Source: Nageia nagi (lineage: Eukaryota > Pinophyta). Taken from it: DNA of 64,000 nucleotides. Both the position numbers and the translations under genes were made by a program. The stretch is from assembly GCA_050084985.1 (NCBI GenBank), contig JBITNC010000001.1, positions 150,412,001 to 150,476,000 on the forward strand. Direction: 5' to 3'. The number at the start of each line of letters is the position of its first letter. Position 1 is the first letter of the stretch. Of the stretch, positions 34,711 to 44,999 are shown piece by piece. The notes below the pieces were generated by a model, which worked only from the letters and a program-made list of their open reading frames with translations, did no database searches and was not told the origin of the DNA.

Positions 34711-34859
34711 TGGTTGAGATTATTGTTGGGAATAGATTAATATATTGTAAAGTTGTGGTTATTTTATGTTTATGATCATATCAAAAAATGAAGGAGATTT
34801 GGTGGAGACAGACCCTGATATTGGCTCTAGAATTTGGTTGAGAAAGAAAAGATAAATTT

Positions 34860-35640
34860 CCATGGAGAATGATGAGCTGAAGAGAAAGATTAAGATCATG
34901 GAAGCAATACTCAAAGACTTGGTCATGAAAATTGCAATGTTAAAGACAACCAATGCAATAAAGGAACCAAATTTGGGAGAGAGTTCACAATAAGCACTAA
35001 ATTTATCTTACAAATGGAGGTATTTTTTATAGTAAAAAAGATTGAGGATGATAATGATAAGATCCAAGTAGCTACTCTCAAATTGGAAGGACATACTTTA
35101 GTTTGGTGGGAAGCATATTGTGATGCCATTAAGAATGGTGATGAATTTAGTATTTCAAGTTGGAGGAGTTTCAAGGAGCTTCTACAAACATGTTTTATCC
35201 TCTTGGCCATCAACAAAATAAGACCACAAAGTGGTCCTATTTCAATTAAGAGAAAGGAAAAAGTATCCAATAATATACAACTAAATTAAGAAAGAGGACT
35301 ACATTAGTTGGTGTTTCATTGAAAAGCCAAGAGACTTTGTTGAATTACATTATAGATTTCCATAGCTATCTTATTCATACTATTTTAATTTTTAATCCTT
35401 CATATTTGGATCAAGTTTGTATTTAGACACAACACTTAGAGCCTCATGGGAAGTCCAAAAAATGAAGAGAAAGACTCCAAGAAGAACAAGCCATAAGAAA
35501 TTAAGATAAGGTTAATGCAATAATAAATAAAAATGATGACAAGAAGAATCAGTGCTCAAACTATAAGAAGATAAGGCATGAGGAAGATAAATGTTTGTAT
35601 ACAGACCCAAAAATTAAATCTAAATGGTTTAAAAACAAAC
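34860..35640 (+). pseudogene. Element 4 gag with zinc-knuckle relic
   Basis: A coiled-coil-like start (MENDELKRKIKIMEAILKDL) at 34861 is followed by an open frame 35014-35289 with KIQVATLKLEGHTLVWWEAY and ISSWRSFKELL, the capsid part of gypsy gag with the WW box kept. At 35552-35593 the knuckle reads CSNYKKIRHEEDKC, with the second Cys changed to Tyr. Frameshifts separate the parts. The start is inferred from the related gag of element 1. Confidence 0.85.
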
Positions 35641-35769
35641 TTGAGAAAAATGCAATATCATTGCTCAAGGTAAAGCCAACATTAGAAGAATAAAGGATTT
35701 TTAGGTTTAAGATGAAATACTTAATTTCATGGTTCTTAATGGTTCATCATCAAGAGGTGAAGAACAAGT

Positions 35770-36246
35770 CAAGAAAATTCAATTATTATACATCAAGGTC
35801 CAAGCTAAGAAGAACAAGATTGATGCACTTATTGATCTTAGTTCTCAAGTGAATATGATTTCTAAGAGCTTGGTGTAAAAGTTAGGGCTAAAAACTTATC
35901 CTCATTCATGGCCTTATCCACTTGGATGGGTGAGAAAAATTATAAAGATGCAAGTCACACACCAATGCAAGCTGAGGTTTGACATTAAGTTGATTATATT
36001 GATGAGGTTTAATTTTATGTTATACCTATTGATGTTTCTGAAATAGTGTTGGGTAGCCCTTATTTGTTTAATAGGAATGTTATATATTATATAAAGAAGA
36101 ATGGATATCACTTTGTTAAGGAAGGTAAAAATTTTATAGTAAGATATCATGTGAGTAAAACTACAAATTCTCCTCTCATAGTGAGAAATATGAAGGATAT
36201 TGTCAATGCTTTAAGAAAACTAATACTTATGATAATAAAATATTAA
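35770..36246 (+). pseudogene. Element 4 aspartic protease
   Basis: The sequence VDALIDLSS-type site (IDALIDLSSQVNMISKSLV, 35821-35875) keeps the catalytic Asp but has Leu-Ser-Ser after it. It is followed by a stop, then PYPLGW and QCKLRFDIKL, then, from 36046, GSPYLFNRNVIYYIKKNGYH in another frame. The frame ends at 36246, in the linker that would precede the RT. Confidence 0.8.
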
Positions 36247-36560
36247 GGGGACAAACAACCATCAGTTCAAGCATAGTATGATCAAGTCATGGAAAGATAA
36301 ACCCAAATTGAGAAAATTAGAAAAGAGGTTTTTCACCATGGATGTAGTCCTCATAATAGTAAGAAAACTAAACCAAGAAGAAGAGTGGGAGTGAAAAAAG
36401 ATACAAAACCTCACCATCCATAAATGTTGATTGAGGGATTTATACCTTGGAATCCTTGAATAATTTCAACACATCCAACATGGGGTCAATAGTGGTATGG
36501 ATTCCCTTAAGGAATTGTTATTCTGCATTACTATGTCCTTTAAGAATTTGGGAACCAAAT
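36247..36560 (+). other. Element 4 interior remainder
   Basis: Weakly coding + frames (KLRKLEKRFFTMDVVLIIV near 36295-36355) but no RT motif. Ends at the left terminus of the CACTA-like element. Confidence 0.4.
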
Positions 36561-36600
36561 TACTACAAGAAAATAAGCATTGAGCATCAGGCATAACATC
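36561..36600 (+). repeat. Left terminal inverted repeat of the CACTA-like element
   Basis: TACTACAAGAAAATAAGCAT pairs with the right end; the first base is T in place of the canonical C, as expected after cytosine deamination. Confidence 0.75.
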
Positions 36601-37029
36601 ATGGATTTTTTATTTTAAATTCTGAAGTTGTTTTCATTACATATCATTAGAGGTTTGATTTCCATTATTTTTTATTTCCTTAACATTATTCTTGATGTTA
36701 TTCTTGGTGTTATTCTTAATTTTATTCTTGAAAAAATAACCTCAAAAGACATACCATTAGGAAGCTCTTGGAACTCTCAAATAAAATAAATCTAACCCCA
36801 TAAACCCATCACTTTCCTTCGAAATATTTTGAAATAGAAAAATGGGATTCCAATTTGAATTTTAATGAGGTAAAGGAGGAAGGGGGTTCTCTATAGCATT
36901 CTACCATATTTTTTACTAATTTCTCATCCATGTAAGATTTTTCTACCACATTCTATAGATTTTTAATTTTTTACTCTTAAATGCAAAAATAAAAATATAT
37001 TATATGTTAATTTAGCTAAAACTAGTAAA

Positions 37030-37470
37030 GACCCTAGATTTTAGGAAAAATATTAGGGTTTTTTTACAAATTTGAAGGTTTCTTAAAGAATTTAGAAAAA
37101 ACCCTAAGGTTTTTACCAAATTCTCTAAAATTTGGTAAAAATACTTGATAATTTGGTAAAAACCCTCTAGGATTTTTCCAAATTCTTAATAATTTAGTAA
37201 AATTCTTTTTTACCAAATTTCCAAAGAAATTGGTAAAAACTCTAAGAATTTACCATATTCTTGGTGAAAAAAATCGTAGAAAAACTTAGGGTTTTTTTCT
37301 AATTTTTAGATAATTTTAAAAAATCCTAAGGGTTTTATGAAATTTTTAAAATTTAGAAAATATTTTACTAAAAATCTTAACTAAAACAAAAGAAATTCAA
37401 AAATTCATCGTAAAAAAACATCATAGGAAATCAATTACAAAAAAATTTCATATAACAATCCTAAAATTTA
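37030..37470. repeat. AT-rich repeats of TTTGGTAAAAACCCT type
   Basis: Words such as AATTTGGTAAAAA, ACCCTAAGG and AGGGTTTTT recur in diverged form on both strands, so the segment can form many short hairpins. It leads to the G-rich tract. Confidence 0.6.
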
Positions 37471-37518
37471 AATTTAAATTTTTTAACCCCCTTCTATCCA
37501 ATTTTTTTTAACCCCCTG

Positions 37519-37628
37519 TAAGGGGAAGGGGATGGGGAGGGGAGGGGAAAGGGGTAAGGGGTGAAGGGGAAGGGGGAAAGGGGAGAAGGAGAAGGAAAGG
37601 GGAGAGGGGGAAGGGGATAAGAGGAAGG
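37519..37628 (+). repeat. G-rich tract with G-quadruplex pattern
   Basis: About 110 bases almost only G and A on +, with runs of four or more G separated by two to four bases (GGGGAAGGGGATGGGGAGGG and following). This satisfies the usual G-quadruplex pattern many times over and could also form a purine-pyrimidine triplex. Confidence 0.9.
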
Positions 37629-38066
37629 GTTTAGGGCTTAAGAGTTTAAAGGGTTTAGGGTTTTGATTAGGGTTTAGGGTTTAAGAGTTTAACCATTCAA
37701 GGGTTTTAGGGCTTAATGGTTTAAGAATTTAAGGATTTTAAAGGCTTAGGGTTTAAGGTTTTAACTAGGGTTTTTAGGGTTCATGGTTTACGAGTTTAGG
37801 GTTTAAGGGTTTATGGTTTTACAATTTTAAGGTTTAAATTATGAGGGATTAAGGGTTTCAAATTTTGGTTATAGGGTTTAGATTTTTAAGGTTTATGATT
37901 CAAGTGATTAAGGGTTTTATGGGTTTAAGGGTTTTGGGTTTTACAATTTTAGGGTTTAGGATTTTAAGGTTTAAGGTTTGGAGTTTAAGGGATTAAGGGT
38001 TTTAGGGTTTTAGGATTTAAGGGTTTAGGGTCTTACAATTTTTGGGTTTTAAGGTTTAGGGTTAGA
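37626..38066 (+). repeat. Degenerate telomere-like TTTAGGG repeats
   Basis: The plant telomere unit TTTAGGG occurs many times, alternating with TTTAAGGG, TTTTAGGG and GGGTTTTACAATTT variants, over about 440 bp. The degree of divergence shows it is an interstitial repeat, not a chromosome end. Confidence 0.85.
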
Positions 38067-38380
38067 CTTAAGCTAATAAAAATAAGACTTAGTTTCTTAA
38101 AAATATGGCTTAGGTAAGTAAATATTTAACACAGGTTAGTTAGAATTAAGTTAGTAAAAATTTAACTTATGTTACACAGGTTAGAAATTTTTTGACTTAG
38201 GTTAGTAAAATTTTTAATTAGCTAGGTTAGTAAAAATATGACTTATGTTAGACTTAGGTTGCTAAAACTTTAACTCAAGTAAGATTTATTAGGTTAGTAA
38301 AATTTTTACTTAGATTAGATTTATTAGGTTACAAAAAATTAGATGGAGGCTAGTAAAATTTTAACTTAAATAATTGGATA
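38067..38380 (+). repeat. Degenerate GACTTAGGTTAGTAAAA repeats
   Basis: The block GACTTAGGTTAGTAAAAATT recurs about every 25-35 bp with changes. It follows directly on the telomere-like array and shares the TTAGG word, so it may be a derived form. Confidence 0.75.
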
Positions 38381-39070
38381 CTATTTTTTTCTTTTAATAC
38401 AATAATAATATTAAATCTTTGTTTTGTAATAGTTTATGTGATATTAATTAATTATGATTTGATATTCATGAAATTAATTTTAATTTCTAATTATTTACTA
38501 ACATTTATTTAATTGATATTTGCAGAATTCTTTTAGAGTGTCTGCTCATTAGGAAGTTGTGATGGATACAGATTAGGAGGAAGAATAGCATGTCAACGAG
38601 CATAATGATATTGATCGATATAGAGTAGGGTATAGTCATGAGGGTAGTGAGGGTTTTTAGATTAAATGATAGTACTGATGATAGTGATTGATGTACATGT
38701 TCATTACATACATTTTCATATATTTTGATCTATGTATATGAATTGGTATTTACATACATTTATATATATTGTCATCTACATAATTTTGATATTTATAGAC
38801 ATTTTTGAATTCAACATTTTATACATTATCTATATATTATGTTTTTAATATGTTTACAAATTATGCTTTAAGTTTCAAATTTTTACTTCCATTAAATTTA
38901 AAAATATTTAATTCAATTAAATATAATAAACAAAATTCACTATAATGAATTAATTATTTAATTTAAAAATTAATTCAATTAAATTAAAAAAAATAAATTT
39001 TCAATCTATACAAAAAAATTCAAAAATATCATTACAAAAAAATGCAAAAAATCAATATTTTTCTCAATTT
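38381..39070. other. AT-rich CACTA interior, no gene
   Basis: Long runs of A and T with simple words (ATTAATT, TACATATA). No open frame of note. Confidence 0.5.
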
Positions 39071-39140
39071 AAATTTTACTGATGTTGTTCTTGACGTTAT
39101 GGTTGATGTTATTCTTGACATTATTATACTTGAAAAAAAT

Positions 39141-39220
39141 CATGATGGTAAAGCTACCATGTAGTGATGGAAACCATGATGGTAAAGCTACCATGTAGTG
39201 ATGGAAACCATGATGGTATG
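39141..39220. repeat. 34-bp tandem duplication
   Basis: CATGATGGTAAAGCTACCAT followed by GTAGTGATGGAAAC occurs twice in perfect tandem (39141-39174, 39175-39208) with a partial third copy. The unit contains the palindromic ATGGTAAAGCTACCAT. Confidence 0.9.
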
Positions 39221-39304
39221 CCTAACATTAATATTGATAGACACATTAACGTGAGGTATATCATCAGAGAATTTTCACTTAAAAAAATTAACACCAGGGC
39301 TTGA

Positions 39305-39342
39305 TGTTATTCTTGATGCCTGATGCTTATTTTCTTGTAATG
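39305..39342 (-). repeat. Right terminal inverted repeat of the CACTA-like element
   Basis: Read on -, CATTACAAGAAAATAAGCAT matches the left end at 18 of 20 positions. Confidence 0.75.
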
Positions 39343-39350
39343 TATACCCA

Positions 39351-39361
39351 TTAGGGAGGCA
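39351..39361 (+). promoter_or_regulatory. Polypurine tract, element 4
   Basis: TTAGGGAGGCA directly precedes the TGATTTG start of the 3' LTR. Confidence 0.65.
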
Positions 39362-40626
39362 TGATTTGAAATTGGATCAATGGTAAAAGTAAATTCTTGT
39401 ATTGTTATCAAGTTAGGAAAACACCTGCTAGGTCTAGGAAAATACAATTCAAGAAATAATTATGCCTTACAAGTTCTTTCCAAGTGATAGAAGTGCTTAT
39501 CAGGTGATAGAAGTGCATGTAGGGTGATATAAGTGCTTTTTCAATGATATAAGTACTTTTTAGGTGATAAAAGTGCTTATCAGATGATTAAAATGTTAAT
39601 CAAGTGATAGAAGTATTTGTCAGGTGCAAGAAAATCAATAATTGATTTCATCAATTGGAAGACCTAGTGTTTAGTGGAAAAACCCTTCCTTTGATTTCTG
39701 AGGCATGGGAAGCTTTGTTTTGCTAACATCATAGTGTGGAAGGTTCATCACTCAATGGAAAAGACCTTGCCTTACACTTTCTCATGGTCCAGTAACACTA
39801 ATATTGATGTCATTATCATAACCATCTGGCACTCAATGAATAAGCTCATTAAGTTTTGCTTTAGAGGTTATGGCTAAATAAATATTAATTTCATAATCTT
39901 AAAGATAAAACAAAAGTGTTTAAGTTGCTTACCAAGTGTAGGAAACCTTGTTGATGATATCATGCTAAAAAAGGGTCCGAAAAGACTATTAAGGATAGAT
40001 ATTATTTAGTTGGCCTCCAAAGGGCCTAGGAAGACTGTTATTTGATCCAATATAATGAGTTAAGGACTAAATTCACTATTTTAGGTTCTAAAAATATTGA
40101 ACTTCATGTTGAATCATTGTAACTGCCCATGCCATGTGTGTAAGGGAAGTTAAAGAGGTTTGAGGTCTTATGGAATCAGTTGGGAAAGTTGATCAACGGT
40201 GAGAAATCCATGAGGTGTTTATTTTGATTAAAATATATTTAGCTTCTTCATTGAAGGATAGGAAAAAAATTTGGCATTATCCATTCATAGAGAAGATAGG
40301 TGAAAGAGAGAACAAACATATTTTATGTCTATACAATAGAGAGTATATTTTAGTTATGTAGAAGGAGTTTCAAGATGGGGAGTTGTGAAATATGACCTCC
40401 ACTTGGTTGAATGAAATGTTATCATACAATGGATAAAATCAAAATACTCTTGAATTTATTATATATTCTATGTTATTCATTTTATGTACTTGAATGTAGA
40501 ATGAACACTATTTTGTAAGAGTAATATTGAAGGCATGGAGTATTGCTAATATAGCAGATAATAAATTTTATAAACTTTATTTTTGAGGATCCATGTAAGC
40601 CATATGCTTCTTATGATTACATATCA
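39362..40626 (+). repeat. Element 4 3' LTR
   Basis: Starts TGATTTGAAATTGGATCAA and ends TTACATATCA. It is 65 bp longer than its partner, in good part because the 20-bp repeat array is expanded here to seven units. Confidence 0.85.
39486..39625. repeat. 20-bp tandem array in element 4 3' LTR, seven units
   Basis: Units start GATAGAAGTGC (variants GATATAAGTGC, GATAAAAGTGC) and are exactly 20 bp apart from 39486. The 5' LTR has about three such units at 33618-33677. Confidence 0.9.
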
Positions 40627-40842
40627 AAAGATGAGATGCTGAGAATAAGACAAAAAGAGGGAGAAATGCTTGAATATTATATTGAGAAATTCCAACTTAA
40701 TCTTCATAGATCAAAACATTCAACTTTAAACCAAGAAACTTTAAAAGTGATCTTCTTAAGTGGAATCTCATATGAATACATTAAGGCATTAAATTTAATT
40801 GTAAGAGGAGATATTATCCAAAATGCACTAAGAGACATGTAA
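40627..40842 (+). pseudogene. Element A gag, C-terminal piece
   Basis: The open frame starting at 40636 reads MLRIRQKEGEMLEYYIEKFQ, LNLHRSKHSTLNQETLK and ISYEYIKALNLIVRGDI, a gypsy gag segment. It joins in sense to 33496 if element 4 and one copy of the AAAGA target repeat are removed. The methionine is internal, not a start. Confidence 0.8.
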
Positions 40843-41632
40843 AACATGAATATCCTCTAGATAAAATAAAAATCTATAATATATACTAATTTGAGCATAA
40901 AACAAAATATTTACCTATGAATCTAAAATTAAAAAATACTTACAAAATAGGATTACAAGGATTTGAGGATGCTAACTTCATAATATAGAGGAAAATGGGA
41001 TATATGCCTGTTCAACTTAGGTAATATCACAAGCAATTATTAAGTAGAATCCATAGTTTTAGTATACTCAAGGCCAACAAAATTTTTGGGTACCTGAATA
41101 AAGAAAAGAAAAGACTCATGGAATCCATAATGGTAGCATTATCAACAACTATCTAGTTCTTAATGGTATATTTATCAGTAGACACAATGTTAATATCCTC
41201 AACAAACATGGAATTCATAACCATAGTGGCAATAATAATGATGCCTACCTTCCCTTATTTATATCGTACTTCCACAATAAAGACCTCAATTGTAGTTACC
41301 TATTCTTCCTCTTTTTAATCCAAATAACAAAGGATGAAAAGTGTTTGTATAGGAATATTAATCACCTTACACAATCAATATAATACAATTGAGATCTAAG
41401 AAAATTATTCTAGATAGAAGCACTTCGATAATTAAAGAACAAGAGGATGAAAAAGTAAAGGTTCCATCATAACCACTTATTATTCTACCATAAATAATAA
41501 GTGTTAGATAAGTAACCACCATTTTCATAAATATTAACACAACATAAGAATCCTACAAAACCTTAATTAATATTTTGGGAGAATTAAGGATCGTGTGTGT
41601 TAAGATAACATAGTTATAAGCAATTAAGGATG
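40843..41632 (+). other. Element A linker, strongly decayed
   Basis: Lies between the gag and protease of element A. Short words of plausible coding sense occur but no motif can be named. No other feature seen. Confidence 0.4.
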
Positions 41633-41739
41633 TTCTTATTTATACTTAGATTGTACAATAATTATACCTATAAGAATAAATAAATGCACCAAAATAGTAT
41701 ATGTAATTTGGAAATTAGTTAATGTCATGTTAGGAAAAG

Positions 41740-42110
41740 TGATTACACCTAAATATGTTGACATTGGAAGTTTAGTTGTGAATGTTCATATTGTTGGCAT
41801 ATTAATTCAAAAGTTCTTATTGATTTAGGGGAAATTATAAATGTAATTACATGAGAAACAATGGATCAATTATCATTATATAACCTTTTATATATCCCAT
41901 TAGTTCTACATATGGTTCATAGATCTATAATAATTTTTGAAGGCATAATATAAGATGTTTGCATTATTGTTGATTCTAGGAGTATCTAGTTGATTTTATA
42001 GTGTTAAAACCCAAGTCCAACTTGAGAGGATATCCTATTATCCTAGGTCAACAATTATTGGTAACAAAACATGGTTATATAGTGATCTATAAAACCTGAT
42101 AAGCTACGTT
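41740..42110 (+). pseudogene. Element A aspartic protease (first copy)
   Basis: In broken frames the sequence reads VNVHIVGILIQK, then LIDLGEIINVIT near 41815-41850 (active site DLG in place of DTG or DSG, Asp kept), then ETMDQLSLYN and HMVHRSIIIFEG, and near 42035 GYPIILGQQLLVTKHGYI. This is the retropepsin pattern of some plant gypsy lineages. The second copy lies at 42350-42693 with the same stops and others. Confidence 0.7.
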
Positions 42111-42349
42111 ATTATTAGATTTATCAAATACAATTTTTTTTCCAAATTTTTTAAATGACGTACTTAAAAGTAAATGGTTCATTAGTGGTCTAAATATCAC
42201 AAAAATGGGCCACTGGTAGTCCTAATTAGGTATATTTCATTCTTATTTATACTAAGGTTGTACAATAATTATACCTATAAGAACAAAGAAATATGGTCCC
42301 AAAATAATATATGTAATTAGGAAATTAGTTAATCTCATGTTAGGAAAAG

Positions 42350-42693
42350 TGATTATACATAAATATGTTGACATTGGAATTATAGTTGTGAATGTTCATA
42401 TTGTTTGCATATTGATTGAAAAGTGCTTGTTGATTTAGGGGAAATTATAAATGTAATGACATGAGAAACAATGGATCAATTATCATTATATAATCTTTGA
42501 TATATCCCATTATTTTTACAAATGGTTCATAGATATATAATAATTTTTGAAGGCATAATATAATATATTACCATTATTGTTGATTCCTAGGAATATCTAG
42601 TTCATTTTATAGTGTTAAATCCCAAGTCCAAATTGGGAGGATATCCTATTATCCTAGGTCAACAATTGTTGGTAACAAAAAATGGTAGTATAG
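42350..42693 (+). pseudogene. Element A aspartic protease (second, duplicated copy)
   Basis: Duplicate of the protease remnant at 41740-42110, created by the 607-bp tandem duplication. It directly abuts the left LTR of element 2 at 42694, after TATAG. Confidence 0.7.
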
Positions 42694-43432
42694 TGATCTA
42701 TAAAACCTGATAAGCTATGTTATTATGATATTTATCAAACATAGTTTTTTTCCAAATTTTTTAAATGACCTACTTAAAGTAAATGGCTCCTTAGCAATCT
42801 AAATATCACAAAAATGGGTCATTGGTAGTCCTAATTAGGTATATTTCAATCTTAAAAGTTAAGATTCCACTATATGATGAAAATAGAAATTAACTAATAG
42901 TAATGAAATTTAATCACACAATTTTGACATAGGAAAATTCATATAGGTTCTTCCTAATGTGGAAGTACATCCAATTTAACAACTACTTCTCATTATGGGG
43001 ATGGAATGGACCATTACAATTGATATAATATGGAATAATATTTTCATAACAAGAGTAGGAATATTCCTTATTTATTTTGCAATCTTCCTTGATCTTCTTG
43101 AATTAGATTTATCTTCTCCAAAACCCTAGATATAATTAACAACTTGCCAACCTATCAACAATCTCAAATCAAAGTATCCTATAAAATATATATCTTCAAA
43201 CACTCTAACTCCTAAAAATGACTTTAACTAGTTTAATTGTTAATGTAATGGTTGCAAGAAATAAATTACCGATAGCTTGGAGTTGATAAGAAAAGGATTG
43301 TTGGTAGTCTTCTTCTTGTAGTGTTACATCATAAAATTTCAAGGAAATGTTTAATCCTAAGAATGAATAATGGTGGTTATTTTCATATTCACTCCAAATA
43401 ATTAAACTTCAAAAATGACCCTTTTTGGATCA
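42694..43432 (-). repeat. Element 2 3' LTR
   Basis: On + starts TGATCTATAAAACCTGATAA and ends TTTTTGGATCA. The matching block AATGTGGAAGTA, TTTAACAACT, ATTATGGGGA and TGGACCATTA is in the same order in the 5' LTR. Confidence 0.9.
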
Positions 43433-43450
43433 CACCTCCCTAATGAGGAG
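43433..43450 (-). promoter_or_regulatory. Polypurine tract, element 2
   Basis: The - strand reads CTCCTCATTAGGGAGGTG in front of the LTR, with the G-rich end GGGAGGTG. Confidence 0.6.
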
Positions 43451-43459
43451 GCATTGTTT

Positions 43460-44990
43460 TCCCAAAAAACTACTTTTGAAGAAGATTAGAAAATTAATCC
43501 CCCACATTCATACTAGCATACCATTTATCTTTGCTATGAAATTATCCCTTCATTCCAATCAATCAAATCTCTTTTTGAGCCCTCCTTGTGTTATGAATCT
43601 TCTTTTGCAAATTTGAGTCTTCTCCCAAAATATTCATGGTTCTAGGAACTACTTCAACTACTGGTAAAACCTGATTTATTTCTTATTCTTCTTCAGTCAA
43701 CATGGATGGATAAAGTAATTTCAAGTTCTCCATGTTCATAACTGAATAAATATTTATATAAGTAGGTAGGTCCAATCTAAATGCATTTACACTTACTTGT
43801 TCTACAATATCAAATATTTCATACCTTATATGTTAGTCCTTGCAACCTATCCTTATTGAGATGCAACTAAATTTTGTCTCCCACCTGAAACTTATGGTCA
43901 ACTCTATGTTTTTTATACATCAACTTCTAATTGGATTGACTAATAATATCAATGATTTTTTAGCTTGTTCTTCTTCCTTTAAAATTGAAATTTCTTTACC
44001 CTTTTATTGCCTAAAAACACAATCAAAAGGTGATGATGTACGATAACCAAATGATGTCTCAAATGATTTCTTTCTTATATAAGTTTAAATTTCCTTGTTG
44101 TATGAATGTTCAATATAAATAATATGTTCATCCCAAGTCTTGGAATTCTTACCATAATAACTGCTCAAAAGTTGAATAGTTTACCACTTTACCACTTTGA
44201 TTTGGTCATCTATTTGAGGATGAAAAGAGGTACTTGTATTCAACCATGAATCCATTCTTTCCCACAAACAATTCCAAAATTTTCCTAATAATTTTGAATT
44301 CCCATTTGAAATAATTGAGCTAGGAAAACTAAAATTAACCCACACATTAGTAATGAAAAGATATACAACTTCTTATCCTATAATGATCTTCTTACATGGA
44401 ATTCAAATACACATCGTGTTAAATCTATCAATCAAAATAAATAAATAATATATACCCTTTTTGACATAGATATTCCACATACAAAATCTATATAGATACT
44501 CTCCCAAGGGTGATTTGGTACTAGAAGTGACTGATACACACCCAATTTCTTATTACTAGGCTTGCTTGTACAATAGATGTCACATCATCTAATGTACTTT
44601 GCAACTTTATCTTGCATCCTAGGGAAATACACATACCTTTACAAATTTGTAGTTATCTTCCCAACTCCAAAATAATAAACAATTTAAGATGTATGTGTCT
44701 CTTTGATCAACTAAATTCTTTCACATCTCTTAAGAACACACAAAACATTAAACTTCTAGATAAGTCCATTCTTGATGTGATATTCATCCATAACTTTATA
44801 ATTTAGTGTAGTTGACTATTTCAACTTCTGATATACCTCTTTGAAATTTTCATTTGCATGCATGCCTCCTAAAAAGCATCCTAAATAAAAGGACAAAACT
44901 TAATAAAAGTTAGATAATAAAAATTATGCTACTAGAGGACCATTGGAGGTCCTTTTTCATGTAGAATTAGGACTGTTAATGATGTCATTC
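43460..44990 (-). pseudogene. Element 2 integrase and tail
   Basis: The zinc-binding part is near 44560-44640 (MQDKVAKYIR, then a CYC-type pair) and the core start near 44460-44520. A FGL..-SIISN segment is legible around 44270-44340. The C-terminal part at 43690-43910 has NIYSVMNMENLK, and the end at 43450-43650 matches the tail of element 1 in weakened form. Many stops. Confidence 0.7.
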
Positions 44991-44999
44991 CCTATAGCA

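Larger units (their letters stand above)
36561..39342. mobile_element. Non-autonomous CACTA-like (En/Spm) DNA transposon carrying telomere-like repeats
   Basis: Both ends carry the inverted motif of CACTA transposons: left TACTACAAGAAAATAAGCAT at 36561, right (on -) CATTACAAGAAAATAAGCAT from 39342, against the canonical CACTACAAGAAAA. After a small gap CAGGCAT is also shared. Sub-terminal words TGATGTTATTCTTG recur at both ends, as is usual for CACTA elements. The three-base flanks AAT and TAT agree at two positions. No transposase was found in 2.8 kb. The interior is filled with A/T-rich repeats, a G-rich tract, degenerate TTTAGGG repeats and TTAGGTTAGTAAAA repeats, listed separately. Confidence 0.75.
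33497..40626 (+). mobile_element. Ty3/gypsy element 4, gag-protease only, with CACTA insertion
   Basis: The element has 5' LTR 33497-34696 and 3' LTR 39362-40626 (termini TGAT...ATCA), flanked by AAAGA on both sides (33492-33496 and 40627-40631). A decayed PBS lies at 34699-34710 and a polypurine tract TTAGGGAGGCA at 39351-39361. The interior holds gag, a zinc knuckle and a protease and then nothing recognisable of RT or integrase; part of the rest is the CACTA-like element at 36561-39342. Without that insertion the interior is about 1.9 kb, so RT and integrase had been lost or never present. The protein sequence is of the same lineage as elements 1-3. Confidence 0.85.
41633..42846 (+). repeat. 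607-bp tandem duplication across an LTR edge
   Basis: Copy one is 41633-42239 and copy two 42240-42846, both starting TTCTTATTTATAC. Each contains the element A protease piece, the TATAG target repeat and the first ~145 bp of the element 2 LTR (TGATCTATAAAACCTGATAA). Copies differ by scattered substitutions and small indels, for example GTTGGCATATTAATTC against GTTTGCATATTGATTG. Confidence 0.9.

Noticed and set aside
37626-38066. A true telomere or chromosome end
   Set aside because: The repeats are highly degenerate and are followed by more than 25 kb of other sequence; they are interstitial and inside a transposon-like unit.
40636-40842. Start codon of a small independent gene
   Set aside because: The methionine is internal to a gypsy gag; the reading continues upstream across gypsy 4 to 33496.
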